Below, piece after piece: positions 31,779 through 39,904 of a stretch of DNA of 40,196 nucleotides. Under the pieces are notes generated by a model. The model was given only the letters and a program-made list of their open reading frames with translations, had not been told where the DNA came from and did not search any database. Positions within the stretch are counted from its first letter, which is position 1. The number at the start of each line of letters is the position of its first letter. A program made the position numbers and the translations under genes. This DNA comes from Bacillus sp. ISL-37 (GTDB taxonomy: Bacteria > Bacillota > Bacilli > Bacillales > Cytobacillaceae): NCBI RefSeq assembly GCF_018613315.1, contig NZ_JAGGQL010000007.1, positions 1 through 40,196 of the forward strand. The letters are read 5' to 3'.

Positions 31779-32690
31779 ATGTCGCAAAATGTAATAGAAC
31801 TGGATAGAGTTTCAAAGCATTTCGGTGAACAGCTGGTACTTAGCAATGTATCTATGAGTGTAAAAGAAGGGGATATTGTAGGGCTTCTTGGCCCAAATGG
31901 TTCCGGAAAAACAACTATGATCCGCCTTATGAACGGTGTCATCAACCAAACAGACGGAAAGTTGTCAATTCTCGGCATGAACCCTGGAATCGAAGGAGAC
32001 TCAGTCAGGAAATCAACTGGAATTCTAACTGAAAATGCCGGTCTGTATCATGAAATGTCTGGGTTAGATAATCTAATCTTTTTTTCCAAGCTATATGGAA
32101 ACTTTGATTTAAAGCAAATCCACCTTTACTTAGAGGAATTTGAACTTGCTGAGCATATGGATAAAAAAGTAGGAGCATATAGTACAGGGATGAAACGTAG
32201 GTTGGGAATCATCAAAGCAATCCTCCATAAACCACGACTCCTTTTTCTTGATGAACCTACGAATGGGCTTGATCCAGAAGGAATAAAATTGGTGCTTAAA
32301 TTCCTCAAGGATTTAAACGAGCAGGAAGGAACGACCATATTTCTTTGTTCGCATATTTTGCACCAACTAGAGCATGTATGTAAAGAGTACTTTTTTCTAA
32401 ATGACGGAAAAATAACAGATTACGGCACTCTAAATGAACTGCAAAAAAGGTATGTCACACAAATCAAATTGAAGGTAATTACAAATTTATTGCCTGTTGA
32501 AGCCCATTGGGGTGGTTATCCTGTTTTAGTTAAAGATAAAAATACATTGCAATTTTTATTGCCTTCAAGTGACCATATAACTCTACTGCTTAAAAAAATC
32601 ATAAGTGATTTTTGGGTACACCATGTGGAGATTGAAAATAACGATTTGGAATCCTTATACTTTAAGATCAGGAGTGGGGTCAATGAATAA
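31779..32690 (+). CDS. ABC-2 transporter ATP-binding protein
   Basis: 303-residue ATPase of the NatA/drug-export group. Walker A GPNGSGKTT, signature YSTGMKRRLG, Walker B LLFLDEPTNGLDPEG, His switch CSHIL. The C-terminal extension (about 215-303) is typical of exporter ATPases. Ribosome site CAGGGGG. Its stop codon overlaps the permease start (ATGA-type overlap, 8 bases). Substrate not evident; could be Na+, peptide or drug. Confidence 0.92.
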   Translation: MSQNVIELDRVSKHFGEQLVLSNVSMSVKEGDIVGLLGPNGSGKTTMIRLMNGVINQTDGKLSILGMNPGIEGDSVRKSTGILTENAGLYHEMSGLDNLIFFSKLYGNFDLKQIHLYLEEFELAEHMDKKVGAYSTGMKRRLGIIKAILHKPRLLFLDEPTNGLDPEGIKLVLKFLKDLNEQEGTTIFLCSHILHQLEHVCKEYFFLNDGKITDYGTLNELQKRYVTQIKLKVITNLLPVEAHWGGYPVLVKDKNTLQFLLPSSDHITLLLKKIISDFWVHHVEIENNDLESLYFKIRSGVNE

Positions 32691-33513
32691 AAAATTAATA
32701 TGGCTTGTAGCTGCAAAAGATATAAGAGGTATCACCAGCTCGGCTCAGGTATGGTTGGGGTTAATTTTATTGCCGCTGATTTTTTCGGTGATTTTTCCAC
32801 TGGCATTTATTCTTTTGGTAAAGAATGTACCCATCACGTCTCCGGAATTGATTGGTTTAGTTAATAATATTGTATATGGGCTTAAAGATACTAAGAGCGG
32901 GGAAATGATAGTCAGCCTCCCAAGCATGAAACACCAAATAATTTTCGTTGTAGTGAATTACCTGCTTGGTTCGATCTTCTTACTTATTCCGACCATTAAT
33001 GCAATGATGATTGCTCTTCATAGCTTTGTTGGTGAAAAAGAAAAAAGGACCATGGAAACACTGTTGTTTTCACCTATTACGGTGAAGGAATTATTTATTG
33101 GCAAAGTACTTTCAGCATTCATTCCCTCTATTATTATTACATGGGTGAGCTTTTTCCTATTTGGGACCATTACTGTAAGCTTGACTTTTAATATGTTTGG
33201 TTATTTCATTTTTCCAAATGCAAACTGGCTAATCCTGATGCTTTGGGTTGTCCCAATGATTACATTCCTCACAATCCTGGTGAATGTGTTCGTTTCCGCC
33301 AGGGCAAAAGGTTTTCAGGAGGCACAGCAGCTTGGCGGTATTTTGATCCTTCCTATCATGGGTCTCTTCATAGGCCAGGCAACGGGCTTTCTTGTCGTCA
33401 AGCCCATTTTACTTGCTTTAATAGGTGTCATCATTTTAATGTTAAATTTTATCTTATTAAAAGTGATGACAAAATATAATGATCGTAATACTTTATTTGA
33501 AAAGCAAATATAA
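32683..33513 (+). CDS. ABC-2 type permease
   Basis: 276-residue permease with about six helices; the first follows WLVAAKDIRGITSSAQVWLGL. The segment SFVGEKEKRTMETLLFSPITVKELFIGKVL is the coupling region typical of NatB/YhaP-like ABC-2 permeases. ATG 32683 has AGGAG upstream; the longer frame from 32605 lies inside the ATPase gene and is rejected. It forms a two-gene exporter with the preceding ATPase. Confidence 0.9.
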   Translation: MNKKLIWLVAAKDIRGITSSAQVWLGLILLPLIFSVIFPLAFILLVKNVPITSPELIGLVNNIVYGLKDTKSGEMIVSLPSMKHQIIFVVVNYLLGSIFLLIPTINAMMIALHSFVGEKEKRTMETLLFSPITVKELFIGKVLSAFIPSIIITWVSFFLFGTITVSLTFNMFGYFIFPNANWLILMLWVVPMITFLTILVNVFVSARAKGFQEAQQLGGILILPIMGLFIGQATGFLVVKPILLALIGVIILMLNFILLKVMTKYNDRNTLFEKQI

Positions 33514-33666
33514 CATAAATTACAACAGGACCATCCCAATTTGGCAAAGTGGCCAGTGAATTGGTGAGGAAATTTGTTAACTGATAGCCCAGGAATGTAA
33601 ATGTATAGATTGTCTAACTTAGGAAAAATCTAATCCTATCGATTACATCACAGGGGGACCTAAGAT

Positions 33667-34014
33667 ATGTCAGTTATTGTTATTCAAACTTTTGAAATGA
33701 AACAGGATAAATTTCCGGATGGCATCAAAAACTTACGCTTAATCCAAAATTTCCGTAACGAACAATATGACCACAAGGTGGAGCTCTTATCGCCGATTTC
33801 TGGTGAAGACCATACTTATGCACTGATTTCCACATATGAAGGACTGGCAGAAATGGAGCTTCAAAATAAAAAGATGTTTGAGGACGAGGAATATAAAAAG
33901 CTCATAGGTGAATTTTTCCTGGAAAACATCGTGCAAGGAAGTATGTACACCCAGATGTATCGGACGATGACCGGACTAAGTAATGACGGTGAATCAGAAA
34001 AGAACAAGAAATAA
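33667..34014 (+). CDS. Small protein, probable dimeric alpha/beta (ABM-like) fold, unknown
   Basis: 115-residue soluble protein. It starts MSVIVIQTFEMKQDKFPD, then has helix-strand elements (GIKNLRLIQNFRNEQYDHKVELLSP, HTYALISTYEGLAEMELQNKKMFEDEEYKKL), the order seen in ferredoxin-like alpha/beta dimers such as antibiotic-biosynthesis-monooxygenase-like or NIPSNAP domains. No catalytic residues identified. Ribosome site CAGGGGG. Single gene with own terminator. Confidence 0.75.
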   Translation: MSVIVIQTFEMKQDKFPDGIKNLRLIQNFRNEQYDHKVELLSPISGEDHTYALISTYEGLAEMELQNKKMFEDEEYKKLIGEFFLENIVQGSMYTQMYRTMTGLSNDGESEKNKK

Positions 34015-34020
34015 AATGAA

Positions 34021-34051
34021 AAAAGTCGATTCCCCGGGATTCGACTTTTTT
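34021..34051 (+). terminator. Intrinsic terminator of the 115-aa gene
   Basis: Stem AAAAGTCGA / TCGACTTTT enclosing TTCCCCGGGAT, then T-run. Confidence 0.88.
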
Positions 34052-34126
34052 CATGCCTGATGGTTCAATACATAAAATGCAGGTGATTCTCGAATGATAA
34101 TACTTGTTGAGGAAGGGGGTAAAACA

Positions 34127-35494
34127 ATGGATTTTTTTCTGCCGTCATCAAAGGCGGGATGTGGAAATAGCTCCAATGAAGGAGATTTGAAATGGTGGCA
34201 ACTGTCACTGATTGGTGTTGGATGTACGATTGGTACCGGTTTTTTCCTCGGTTCTGCAATTGGTATTAAAATTACCGGACCATCTATCGTTTTTTCTTTC
34301 ATCCTTGCCGCAATCGGTACATACGTGGTTTATAATTTACTGGCAAAAATGACAGCAGAAGATCCCCAGGATGGCTCGTTTTGCTATTATGCTAAGAAGG
34401 CCTATGGTCAATGGGCCGGATTCAGCTGTGGCTGGAATTATTGGAGTTCCAATATCCTGATTATGGGAAGCCAGCTTACTGCTCTTTCAATTTTGTCACA
34501 ATTCTGGTTTCCTAGCATACCTTTGTGGCTTTTCGCTACTGGTTATGCTATCCTCTCGATCGGTGTTGTCCTTACTGGGAATAAGGGATTTGACAAGGTA
34601 GAAGATTTATTAGCCATCATTAAAACTGCCGCCATTATTATGTTCATTTTAATAGCTGCTGCCGCCATATTTGGCTGGTTTAATCTCGATACGAAGCAAG
34701 TAATTGTGCCAACTTCTCCACAAAAAATGTTTCCTGAGGGCTTTAAAGGATTCTGGTCATCGCTGATTTACGCTTTTTATGCATATGGAGGAATAGAAGT
34801 AATCGGCCTGATGGCAACAAGGCTGAAAAATAAAGAAGATGCTCCAAAAGCGGGAGTCATCATGCTGATTTTACTAGTGATCATTTATGTACTAGCTTTG
34901 GGACTTGCGGTCATCATGGCAGCTCATGGTGCTTTTCACCATAAAGAAAGCCCATTTGTAACAGCCCTGGACCCATATAACCTGGGTTTTTTCCCTCATG
35001 TGTTCAACGCAGCGATCATCGTCGCAGGCTTTTCTACCATGACTGCTTCGTTGTTTGGGGTGACTACTTTGCTCGTTACGCTAGCTAATGATGGAGATGC
35101 TCCGAAGGTCTTCGCCAAGAAAATCAAAAAGTTGAAAGAATTGCCCCTTCCATCGCTGGGACTTGCAGTGGTTGGCTTGATTGCATCAATCATAACGGCC
35201 TTGCTGCTTCCCGGCAAAATTTACGAGTATATTACTACAGCCGCAGGCATCCTGATTTTATTCAATTGGGCATTTATCATCCTCTCAGCTTTGAAAATAT
35301 TGGAATTAAAAGCATGGGGTAAGACCCTTTCATTTATCGGTATAGCCCTAATCCTTGCTGCTGTTAGCGGGACGATAATGGAAAAGACGATCCGTATGGG
35401 TTTCTTTATTAGCATAATCGTTGTCTTGCTGATTGGGATGATATCGTTAGTTTTACAGAAAAAGGTATGGAATAAAGCTAGTGGAGCAAAATAA
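34127..35494 (+). CDS. APC-family amino acid permease
   Basis: 455-residue amino-acid permease with twelve predicted helices. LSLIGVGCTIGTGFFLGSAIGI is the first helix with the GxGxGxG-like unwound substrate site, followed by GPSIVFSFILAAIG. The loop ... QDGSFCYYAKKAYG ... and helix 6 FWSSLIYAFYAYGGIEVIGLMATR are also typical of the GABA/amino-acid branch. ATG 34127 has AAGGGGGT eight bases upstream. The specific amino acid is not evident. No T-box leader recognised. The YndM-like gene follows 34 bases later and may be cotranscribed. Confidence 0.9.
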   Translation: MDFFLPSSKAGCGNSSNEGDLKWWQLSLIGVGCTIGTGFFLGSAIGIKITGPSIVFSFILAAIGTYVVYNLLAKMTAEDPQDGSFCYYAKKAYGQWAGFSCGWNYWSSNILIMGSQLTALSILSQFWFPSIPLWLFATGYAILSIGVVLTGNKGFDKVEDLLAIIKTAAIIMFILIAAAAIFGWFNLDTKQVIVPTSPQKMFPEGFKGFWSSLIYAFYAYGGIEVIGLMATRLKNKEDAPKAGVIMLILLVIIYVLALGLAVIMAAHGAFHHKESPFVTALDPYNLGFFPHVFNAAIIVAGFSTMTASLFGVTTLLVTLANDGDAPKVFAKKIKKLKELPLPSLGLAVVGLIASIITALLLPGKIYEYITTAAGILILFNWAFIILSALKILELKAWGKTLSFIGIALILAAVSGTIMEKTIRMGFFISIIVVLLIGMISLVLQKKVWNKASGAK

Positions 35495-35528
35495 CGCAAA
35501 ATACTAAAAGTTTATGGAGGAGATCGAC

Positions 35529-35981
35529 ATGAAACATCTTAGAGCATTAGCTGTAAAGTTTCTTGCCAGCCTGGTACTACTTTATGTAATTCTTGGCCTG
35601 ATGTACGATATGTCTTTTACAAATGTCTTCTTGATTTCCCTGGCTCTTGGTCTAGCTTCTTATGTAATTGGGGACCTGTTCTTATTGCCAAAAACGAATA
35701 ATACAATTGCAACATTAGCTGACTTTGGACTTGCATTTATGATCATTTGGATTTTGGGAGAAAGTTTAACTTATGGAGAGAGTTTACTGCTTGCATCTTT
35801 GATATCAGCCGCCGGTGTCGCTCTGTTTGAATATTTTTTCCATAAATATGTGGCAGGAAATATTCTTGAAGATGGGGAGAAACAATATCGGAATACGAAC
35901 TACCAGTACCAAACAGAAGCGTCTGAAGAATTTTATCCAGTCAAACCTGATGTGAGAAGTGAAGATGAATCAGAAAAATAA
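35529..35981 (+). CDS. YndM-like DUF2512 membrane protein
   Basis: 150-residue membrane protein of the DUF2512 family (B. subtilis YndM). Four helices in the first 105 residues (KFLASLVLLYVILGLMY, VFLISLALGLASYVIGDLFLL, LADFGLAFMIIWILGESL, LLLASLISAAGVALFEYFF), then an acidic, Tyr/Gln-rich cytoplasmic tail. The ATG at 35529 is five codons inside the longer frame, placed correctly after ATGGAGGAG. Function unknown. Confidence 0.85.
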   Translation: MKHLRALAVKFLASLVLLYVILGLMYDMSFTNVFLISLALGLASYVIGDLFLLPKTNNTIATLADFGLAFMIIWILGESLTYGESLLLASLISAAGVALFEYFFHKYVAGNILEDGEKQYRNTNYQYQTEASEEFYPVKPDVRSEDESEK

Positions 35982-36006
35982 CCATTCAAAAACTTCAAGG
36001 TACTAA

Positions 36007-36032
36007 AAAAGAGCTGCAGTCGCAGCTCTTTT
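36007..36032. terminator. Bidirectional terminator between yndM-like and PAP2 genes
   Basis: AAAA-GAGCTGC / GCAGCTC-TTTT, loop AGTC. Convergent genes share it. Confidence 0.9.
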
Positions 36033-36048
36033 CTATGAAGCGGATTTT

Positions 36049-36693
36049 TCAATCTTTTACATAAACTGTTTTGGATTTCTCGGTAACATTAATTTCAAAT
36101 AGCTCGAAGACAATTCCATATATAAACGAAGTTAAAAACATTGATGCGAACATATCAAGTATATAATGCTGTTTAACAAACAGCGTAGAGATAATAATCA
36201 ATGAGCCCATCACCGGTACGAAGACCGAATGGATGATATGCTTATTGCGTATGTTGATATTGCCAAGAATGATGGCAAACGTAGTTAATACATGAATGCT
36301 GGGGAAAGCGTTATATGGTTGATCGTGGCTGTAAATCATGCCGACAAGATCTATAAGCATCCCATCACCAACAAGGTTTGGGCGAGGAACGGTTGTTTGG
36401 AAGAAGAAGTAAATAACGAAACATACTAACTCGCCAATGACAATCATTGTCAATGTTTTAAAATAAACTCGAGTATCCTTATACCAAAAATAAACTAGAT
36501 AACCTAATAAGAACGCGTACCAAATGATATACGGTAAAATGAAGATTGGAAGGAAAGGGATTTTATCGTCAACATTGGTAGAAAGGATGACAGCCTCTCG
36601 TGGGTGGTTATTCAAGATTTTATAAATTAAACCTAGTACTGGCATAACCAGCAAAAATAATAAATAGGGTAACTCTTTTATTTTGGTTTTCAT
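36049..36693 (-). CDS. PAP2-superfamily membrane phosphatase
   Basis: 214-residue polytopic membrane protein of the PAP2 / inositolphosphotransferase-like group. About six helices; the motifs are RPNLVGDGM (first), NAFPSIHV (the PSGH block with Ile for Gly) and KQHYILDMF (the H-x-x-x-D block). These place catalytic residues on the outer face. It probably removes phosphate from lipid phosphates; substrate unknown. The ATG at 36693 follows AAAGGGGC; an 18-codon extension upstream has no site. Confidence 0.85.
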   Translation of the reverse strand: MKTKIKELPYLLFLLVMPVLGLIYKILNNHPREAVILSTNVDDKIPFLPIFILPYIIWYAFLLGYLVYFWYKDTRVYFKTLTMIVIGELVCFVIYFFFQTTVPRPNLVGDGMLIDLVGMIYSHDQPYNAFPSIHVLTTFAIILGNINIRNKHIIHSVFVPVMGSLIIISTLFVKQHYILDMFASMFLTSFIYGIVFELFEINVTEKSKTVYVKD

Positions 36694-37016
36694 GTTAATG
36701 CCCCTTTTGCTAAATTGCTTGTGGTGTATAAATACCACAAAACACAACTTTTAATCCCTAGTATTCATTAGAGTGAGATAGTAATAGTAACCAATAGTGC
36801 TATTACCTATATAGACGCATTTAGCATGGGATTAGTTCCAACTTCCTAGTAAATACTCTTGTTTAGGGCTTAACTTTTAATAAACAAGGAACATAGCAAG
36901 ATATAAAGGGTCATTTGCTGTTGACACCATCATAAAAGAAGCTCTCAAATAAAAAGAGTGAGAAATTAGAAGTTAGCCTAAGGAAGATACAATAGAATAT
37001 TAAGGAACCGCGAGCG
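36694..37016. other. Intergenic stretch between PAP2 gene and tandem array B
   Basis: 323 AT-rich bases without a supported gene. The PAP2 promoter must lie here on the minus strand but was not resolved. No repeat or structured element seen apart from the array that begins at about 37017. Confidence 0.4.
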
Positions 37017-37608
37017 TATAGCTGTAATCTGGGACAGCTTTGGGACCATCAGGCGAAAACTGTCAAGAAAAACTCGAAATCTTGGCATGTTCGAGGGCAT
37101 CAGTCGAAAAGCTGTCAAGAAAAAGGCGGAATCTTGACAGGTTTGAGGTCAACAGTAGAAAAGCTGTCAAGAAAAAGCCGGAATCTTGAAGGGGTCGAGG
37201 GCATGAGGCGAAAAGCTGTCAAGAAAAAGCCGGAATCTTGACAGGTTCGAGGTCAACAGGCGAAAAGCTGTCAAGAATAAACCGGAATCTTGACAGGTTC
37301 GAGGTCTTCAGGCGAAAAGCTGTCAAGAAAAACTCGAAATCTTGACAGGTTCGAGGGCATCAGTCGAAAAACTGTCAAGAAAAACTCGGAATCTTGACAG
37401 GTTTGAGGTCAACAGTAGAAAAGCTGTCAAGAAAAAGCCGGAATCTTGACAGGTTCGAGGGCATCAGTCGAAAAGCTGTCAAGAAAAACTCGGAATCTTG
37501 ACAGGTTTGAGGTCAACAGTAGAAAAGCTGTCAAGAAAAAGCCGGAATCTTGACAGGTCCGAGGTCATCAGGCGAAAAGCTGTCAAGAATAAACGGAATC
37601 TAGACAGG
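37017..37608. repeat. Tandem array B, eleven 52-bp stem-loop units
   Basis: GTCAAGA phase points at 37062, 37114, 37166, 37218, 37270, 37322, 37374, 37426, 37478, 37530 and 37582, all exactly 52 bases apart, preceded by one degenerate partial unit. Each unit contains an inverted repeat CTGTCAAGA / TCTTGACAG around an 11-base loop (mostly aaaagccggaa or aaaactcggaa), then a 23-base linker (gttcgaggtcaacagtagaaaag type). Linker types alternate in the last part, making 104-base dimers. The first and last units are worn. The open frame on the minus strand (37479-37697) is an artefact of the repeat. Confidence 0.97.
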
Positions 37609-37701
37609 ACACCAAGAGAATAAGGTACCACAGTCATACACGGGAACAAATACTGAATTACGGGGAATGTTCGTTCGGTTGGAGATATGTATATCAATAA
37701 A

Positions 37702-37728
37702 AAAACCTTGATTAAAAATCAAGGTTTT
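37702..37728 (-). terminator. Terminator of the tRNA-Arg gene
   Basis: Near-perfect stem AAAACCTTGATT / AATCAAGGTTTT with a 3-base loop; on the minus strand followed by TTTTTTATT. Confidence 0.88.
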
Positions 37729-37731
37729 AAG

Positions 37732-37805
37732 CGTCCCAGAAGAGATTCGAACTCCCGACCTACAGTTTAGGAAACTGTTGCTCTATCCTACTGAGCTACT
37801 GGGAC
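37732..37805 (-). tRNA. tRNA-Arg (anticodon CCT)
   Basis: Minus-strand cloverleaf: acceptor GTCCCAG / CTGGGAC, discriminator G, D arm GCTCAGTAGGATAGAGC, anticodon arm ACAGT-TTCCTAA-ACTGT with anticodon CCT (complement of 37769-37771), T arm with GTTCGAATC. CCA is not encoded. It reads AGG arginine codons. An intrinsic terminator follows directly and tandem array B lies beyond it. Confidence 0.97.
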
Positions 37806-37902
37806 ATGATAAGAAATATACTTTATTGGAGCGACTCAATTATTATAAGATGAAACTCTAAAAATTTCAAGATAAATTTTCCTCTAATTTCAGAAAGCAT
37901 CC

Positions 37903-37926
37903 AAGAAGCTGATTACTCAGCTTCTT
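37903..37926. terminator. Hairpin at the end of the YitT-like gene
   Basis: Perfect stem AAGAAGCTGA / TCAGCTTCTT, loop TTAC. It overlaps the last codons of the minus-strand gene. No T-run follows on that strand, so termination is uncertain. Confidence 0.6.
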
Positions 37927-38737
37927 AATGCTGTTTTCGATGAAAAAGGCCCATGACCTCCAGGGTTTCGGTTATATTCACAAATGCCTCAGGATCAATT
38001 TCCTCTATAAGTGTTTTAACTTCGGTGAGCTCATATCGGGAAATAACGGTGATGATGACATTACTTTTCTCGTTTGAGTATCCGCCAACAGAGTCTATTA
38101 CTGTTACCCCACGATATACATTTTTTAATAAATGCTGCTTTACTTCTTCACCTTTTCTGGTAATGATCATCAACGTTAGCTTAACATGATGTGTATGAAC
38201 TTTATCGATCACTTTCCCCAGAACAAAGATGGAAACAAGTGTATTCAGCGCAGCGTCCCAGCTAAACAAAAAGCCTGATAACAAAATAACGACTGAATTC
38301 ATCGCAAATAACAGTGTTCCCATAGGAAAGTCTTTGCGTCTTGCCAAAAGCATCCCAATTATATCGAAGCCCCCTGAAGAACCAGAGGAACGGAATATAA
38401 TCCCTATACCTAATCCAACAATCGCCCCGCCAAATATAGAGGAAAGTATCGCATCTTCAGCAAGTTTAAACACTGGAATAGCATAAAGAGTGATAGAAAT
38501 TGTAATGACGGAAAGTATTGTATATAAAATAAATTTACGTCCCAGTTTCAAATAGCCTAAGACTAAAAGGGGGAAGTTCAAAAGGAAATTGAAAATACCA
38601 GTATTAACGGATGTTAGCATTGACAATATGATGGAAAGACCGCTGATCCCGCTGCTCATGATTCCGTGGGGGATTAGGAAAAGATTAAATGCAAATGAAA
38701 CAATGATTGAACCAAAGATGATTCCTGCTGACTTCAA
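37925..38737 (-). CDS. YitT family (DUF161/DUF2179) membrane protein
   Basis: 270-residue protein of the YitT/YvjA/YqfU family: five or six membrane helices (IIFGSIIVSFAFNLFLIPHG, GISGLSIILSML, FNFLLNFPLLVLGYLKLG, IIFRSSGSSGGFDIIGMLL). A C-terminal DUF2179 domain follows (LTLMIITRKGEEVKQHLL, YRGVTVIDSVGGYS, VITVISRYELTEVKTLIEEIDP). Start: TGGAGG eight bases before TTG 38737; the frame extends five codons to another TTG that overlaps the ribosome site. The family's role is unclear. Confidence 0.9.
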   Translation of the reverse strand: MKSAGIIFGSIIVSFAFNLFLIPHGIMSSGISGLSIILSMLTSVNTGIFNFLLNFPLLVLGYLKLGRKFILYTILSVITISITLYAIPVFKLAEDAILSSIFGGAIVGLGIGIIFRSSGSSGGFDIIGMLLARRKDFPMGTLLFAMNSVVILLSGFLFSWDAALNTLVSIFVLGKVIDKVHTHHVKLTLMIITRKGEEVKQHLLKNVYRGVTVIDSVGGYSNEKSNVIITVISRYELTEVKTLIEEIDPEAFVNITETLEVMGLFHRKQH

Positions 38738-38921
38738 GAACGCCGCCTCCAAAAATAACAGTGTGTAAAAAATATTATATAGATGAAAATAAAGAAATGA
38801 ATTTAAAAGTTTATTTAAAATTCATTAAGAATTTTGATTTGATATCGTCATTTAACTGTTAGTTCATATTAAGTTTGAGGAAGGGAAAGATAAAGTGATC
38901 ATTTGTTGGAGGTGAGCAGCT

Positions 38922-39179
38922 TTGAAAAACGATTCAATCAGAGATCTGGTAACTGTTACAGACGATAGGGGCAAGGAGAGGCAATTCGAGGTAGAAGCAT
39001 TATTCGAAATGAATGGTGAATCCTTTGCGATGCTTAGGGATGAAGATGGAACAGTATTAATGAGAGTAGAAGAAGATGGCGGCAATCAATTCCTCGTAGG
39101 CCTCGAGAGTGACCTGGAAAAGTCAGATTTGCTTGATGCTTATCAAATTGCTGTTGATGCTGCACCTGCGGAAGACTGA
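38922..39179 (+). CDS. DUF1292 family protein
   Basis: 85-residue acidic protein of the DUF1292 family (YrzB-like): DLVTVTDDRGKERQFEVEALFEMNGESFAML, the usual beta-strand pattern, and an LRDEDGTVLMRVEEDGG turn. Starts with TTG after GGAGGTGAG. In B. subtilis yrzB is next to yrrK/yrzL, not seen here, so this is a separate copy. Function unknown. Confidence 0.88.
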   Translation: MKNDSIRDLVTVTDDRGKERQFEVEALFEMNGESFAMLRDEDGTVLMRVEEDGGNQFLVGLESDLEKSDLLDAYQIAVDAAPAED

Positions 39180-39181
39180 AG

Positions 39182-39207
39182 AAAGCCGCCCAAACTGGGT
39201 GGCTTTC
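39182..39207 (+). terminator. Intrinsic terminator of the DUF1292 gene
   Basis: Stem AAAGCCGCCCA / TGGGTGGCTTT (one G-U pair), loop AAC, ending in CTTT. Confidence 0.88.
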
Positions 39208-39272
39208 TTTAAAGGAGTTTTCTTGTCTAGTATAGAAATGATAAAGATCACTTTATTTAATTTGGGGGACAT

Positions 39273-39806
39273 ATGAAATTTCCTATTTTAGAAGCAGACC
39301 GGCTCATTCTCAGGGAAATTACTGAGGAGGATGCCGAAGATTTATTTATCAATTTTTCCAATGATGATGTTATGAAGCATTATGGTTCAGAACGACTAGA
39401 AAACATTGAAGAAGCACGAGGATTCGTTCATTCTTTTCACAATAGTTTTAATGAAGGTAAAGGAATGAGATGGGGCATCCAATTAAAAAACAACAACAGT
39501 CTCCTTGGTACTGTTGGCTTTCATGCAGTGTCATTAAAACATAGGAGAGCAGAAATAGGCTATGAGCTTAACCCAACCTATTGGGGGAAAGGCTTAGCAA
39601 AAGAAGCAATCGGCAAAGCTGTTGAATATGGGTTGAATGAGATGAATTTAGAACGGATTGGTGCAATTGTTTTTCTTGAAAATACAACTTCAAATGAACT
39701 GCTCCTCAAACTCGGATTTAAAAAAGAGGGAATATTGAGAAATTATATGGTACAAGCTGGGGTATCCTATGATACCAATGTATACTCTCTATTAGCGCGA
39801 AAATGA
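39273..39806 (+). CDS. GNAT acetyltransferase, RimJ/RimL type
   Basis: 177-residue RimJ/RimL-like acetyltransferase. It starts ILEADRLILREITEEDAEDLF. Motif A is RAEIGYELNPTYWGKGLAKEAIGKAV, motif B LERIGAIVFLENTTSNELLLKLGFKKEG. Complete. Ribosome site TTGGGGGAC. Target not known. Confidence 0.92.
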   Translation: MKFPILEADRLILREITEEDAEDLFINFSNDDVMKHYGSERLENIEEARGFVHSFHNSFNEGKGMRWGIQLKNNNSLLGTVGFHAVSLKHRRAEIGYELNPTYWGKGLAKEAIGKAVEYGLNEMNLERIGAIVFLENTTSNELLLKLGFKKEGILRNYMVQAGVSYDTNVYSLLARK

Positions 39807-39874
39807 AATGAATAAATGGGACTTTATAACTCCTTTTATACAGCTGCAGAAAGTAATTCATCTGAATCAAGACA

Positions 39875-39900
39875 AAAAGCTCAGATTTCTGAGCTTTTTT
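39875..39900 (+). terminator. Intrinsic terminator of the last GNAT gene
   Basis: Perfect stem AAAAGCTCAG / CTGAGCTTTT, loop ATTT, then T-run. Confidence 0.93.
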
Positions 39901-39904
39901 GTTT

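Noticed and set aside
33514-34126. T-box or other amino-acid leader ahead of the APC permease
   Set aside because: The gap before it holds the terminator of the 115-aa gene and only about 75 further bases; no T-box sequence is present.
37017-37608. CRISPR array
   Set aside because: Units are continuous 52-bp repeats with no unique spacers, linkers recur, and there are no cas genes in the window.
37479-37697. Minus-strand open frame of 72 codons in array B
   Set aside because: It translates the 52-bp units in shifting frames (52 is not a multiple of 3), has no ribosome site and is explained by the repeat.
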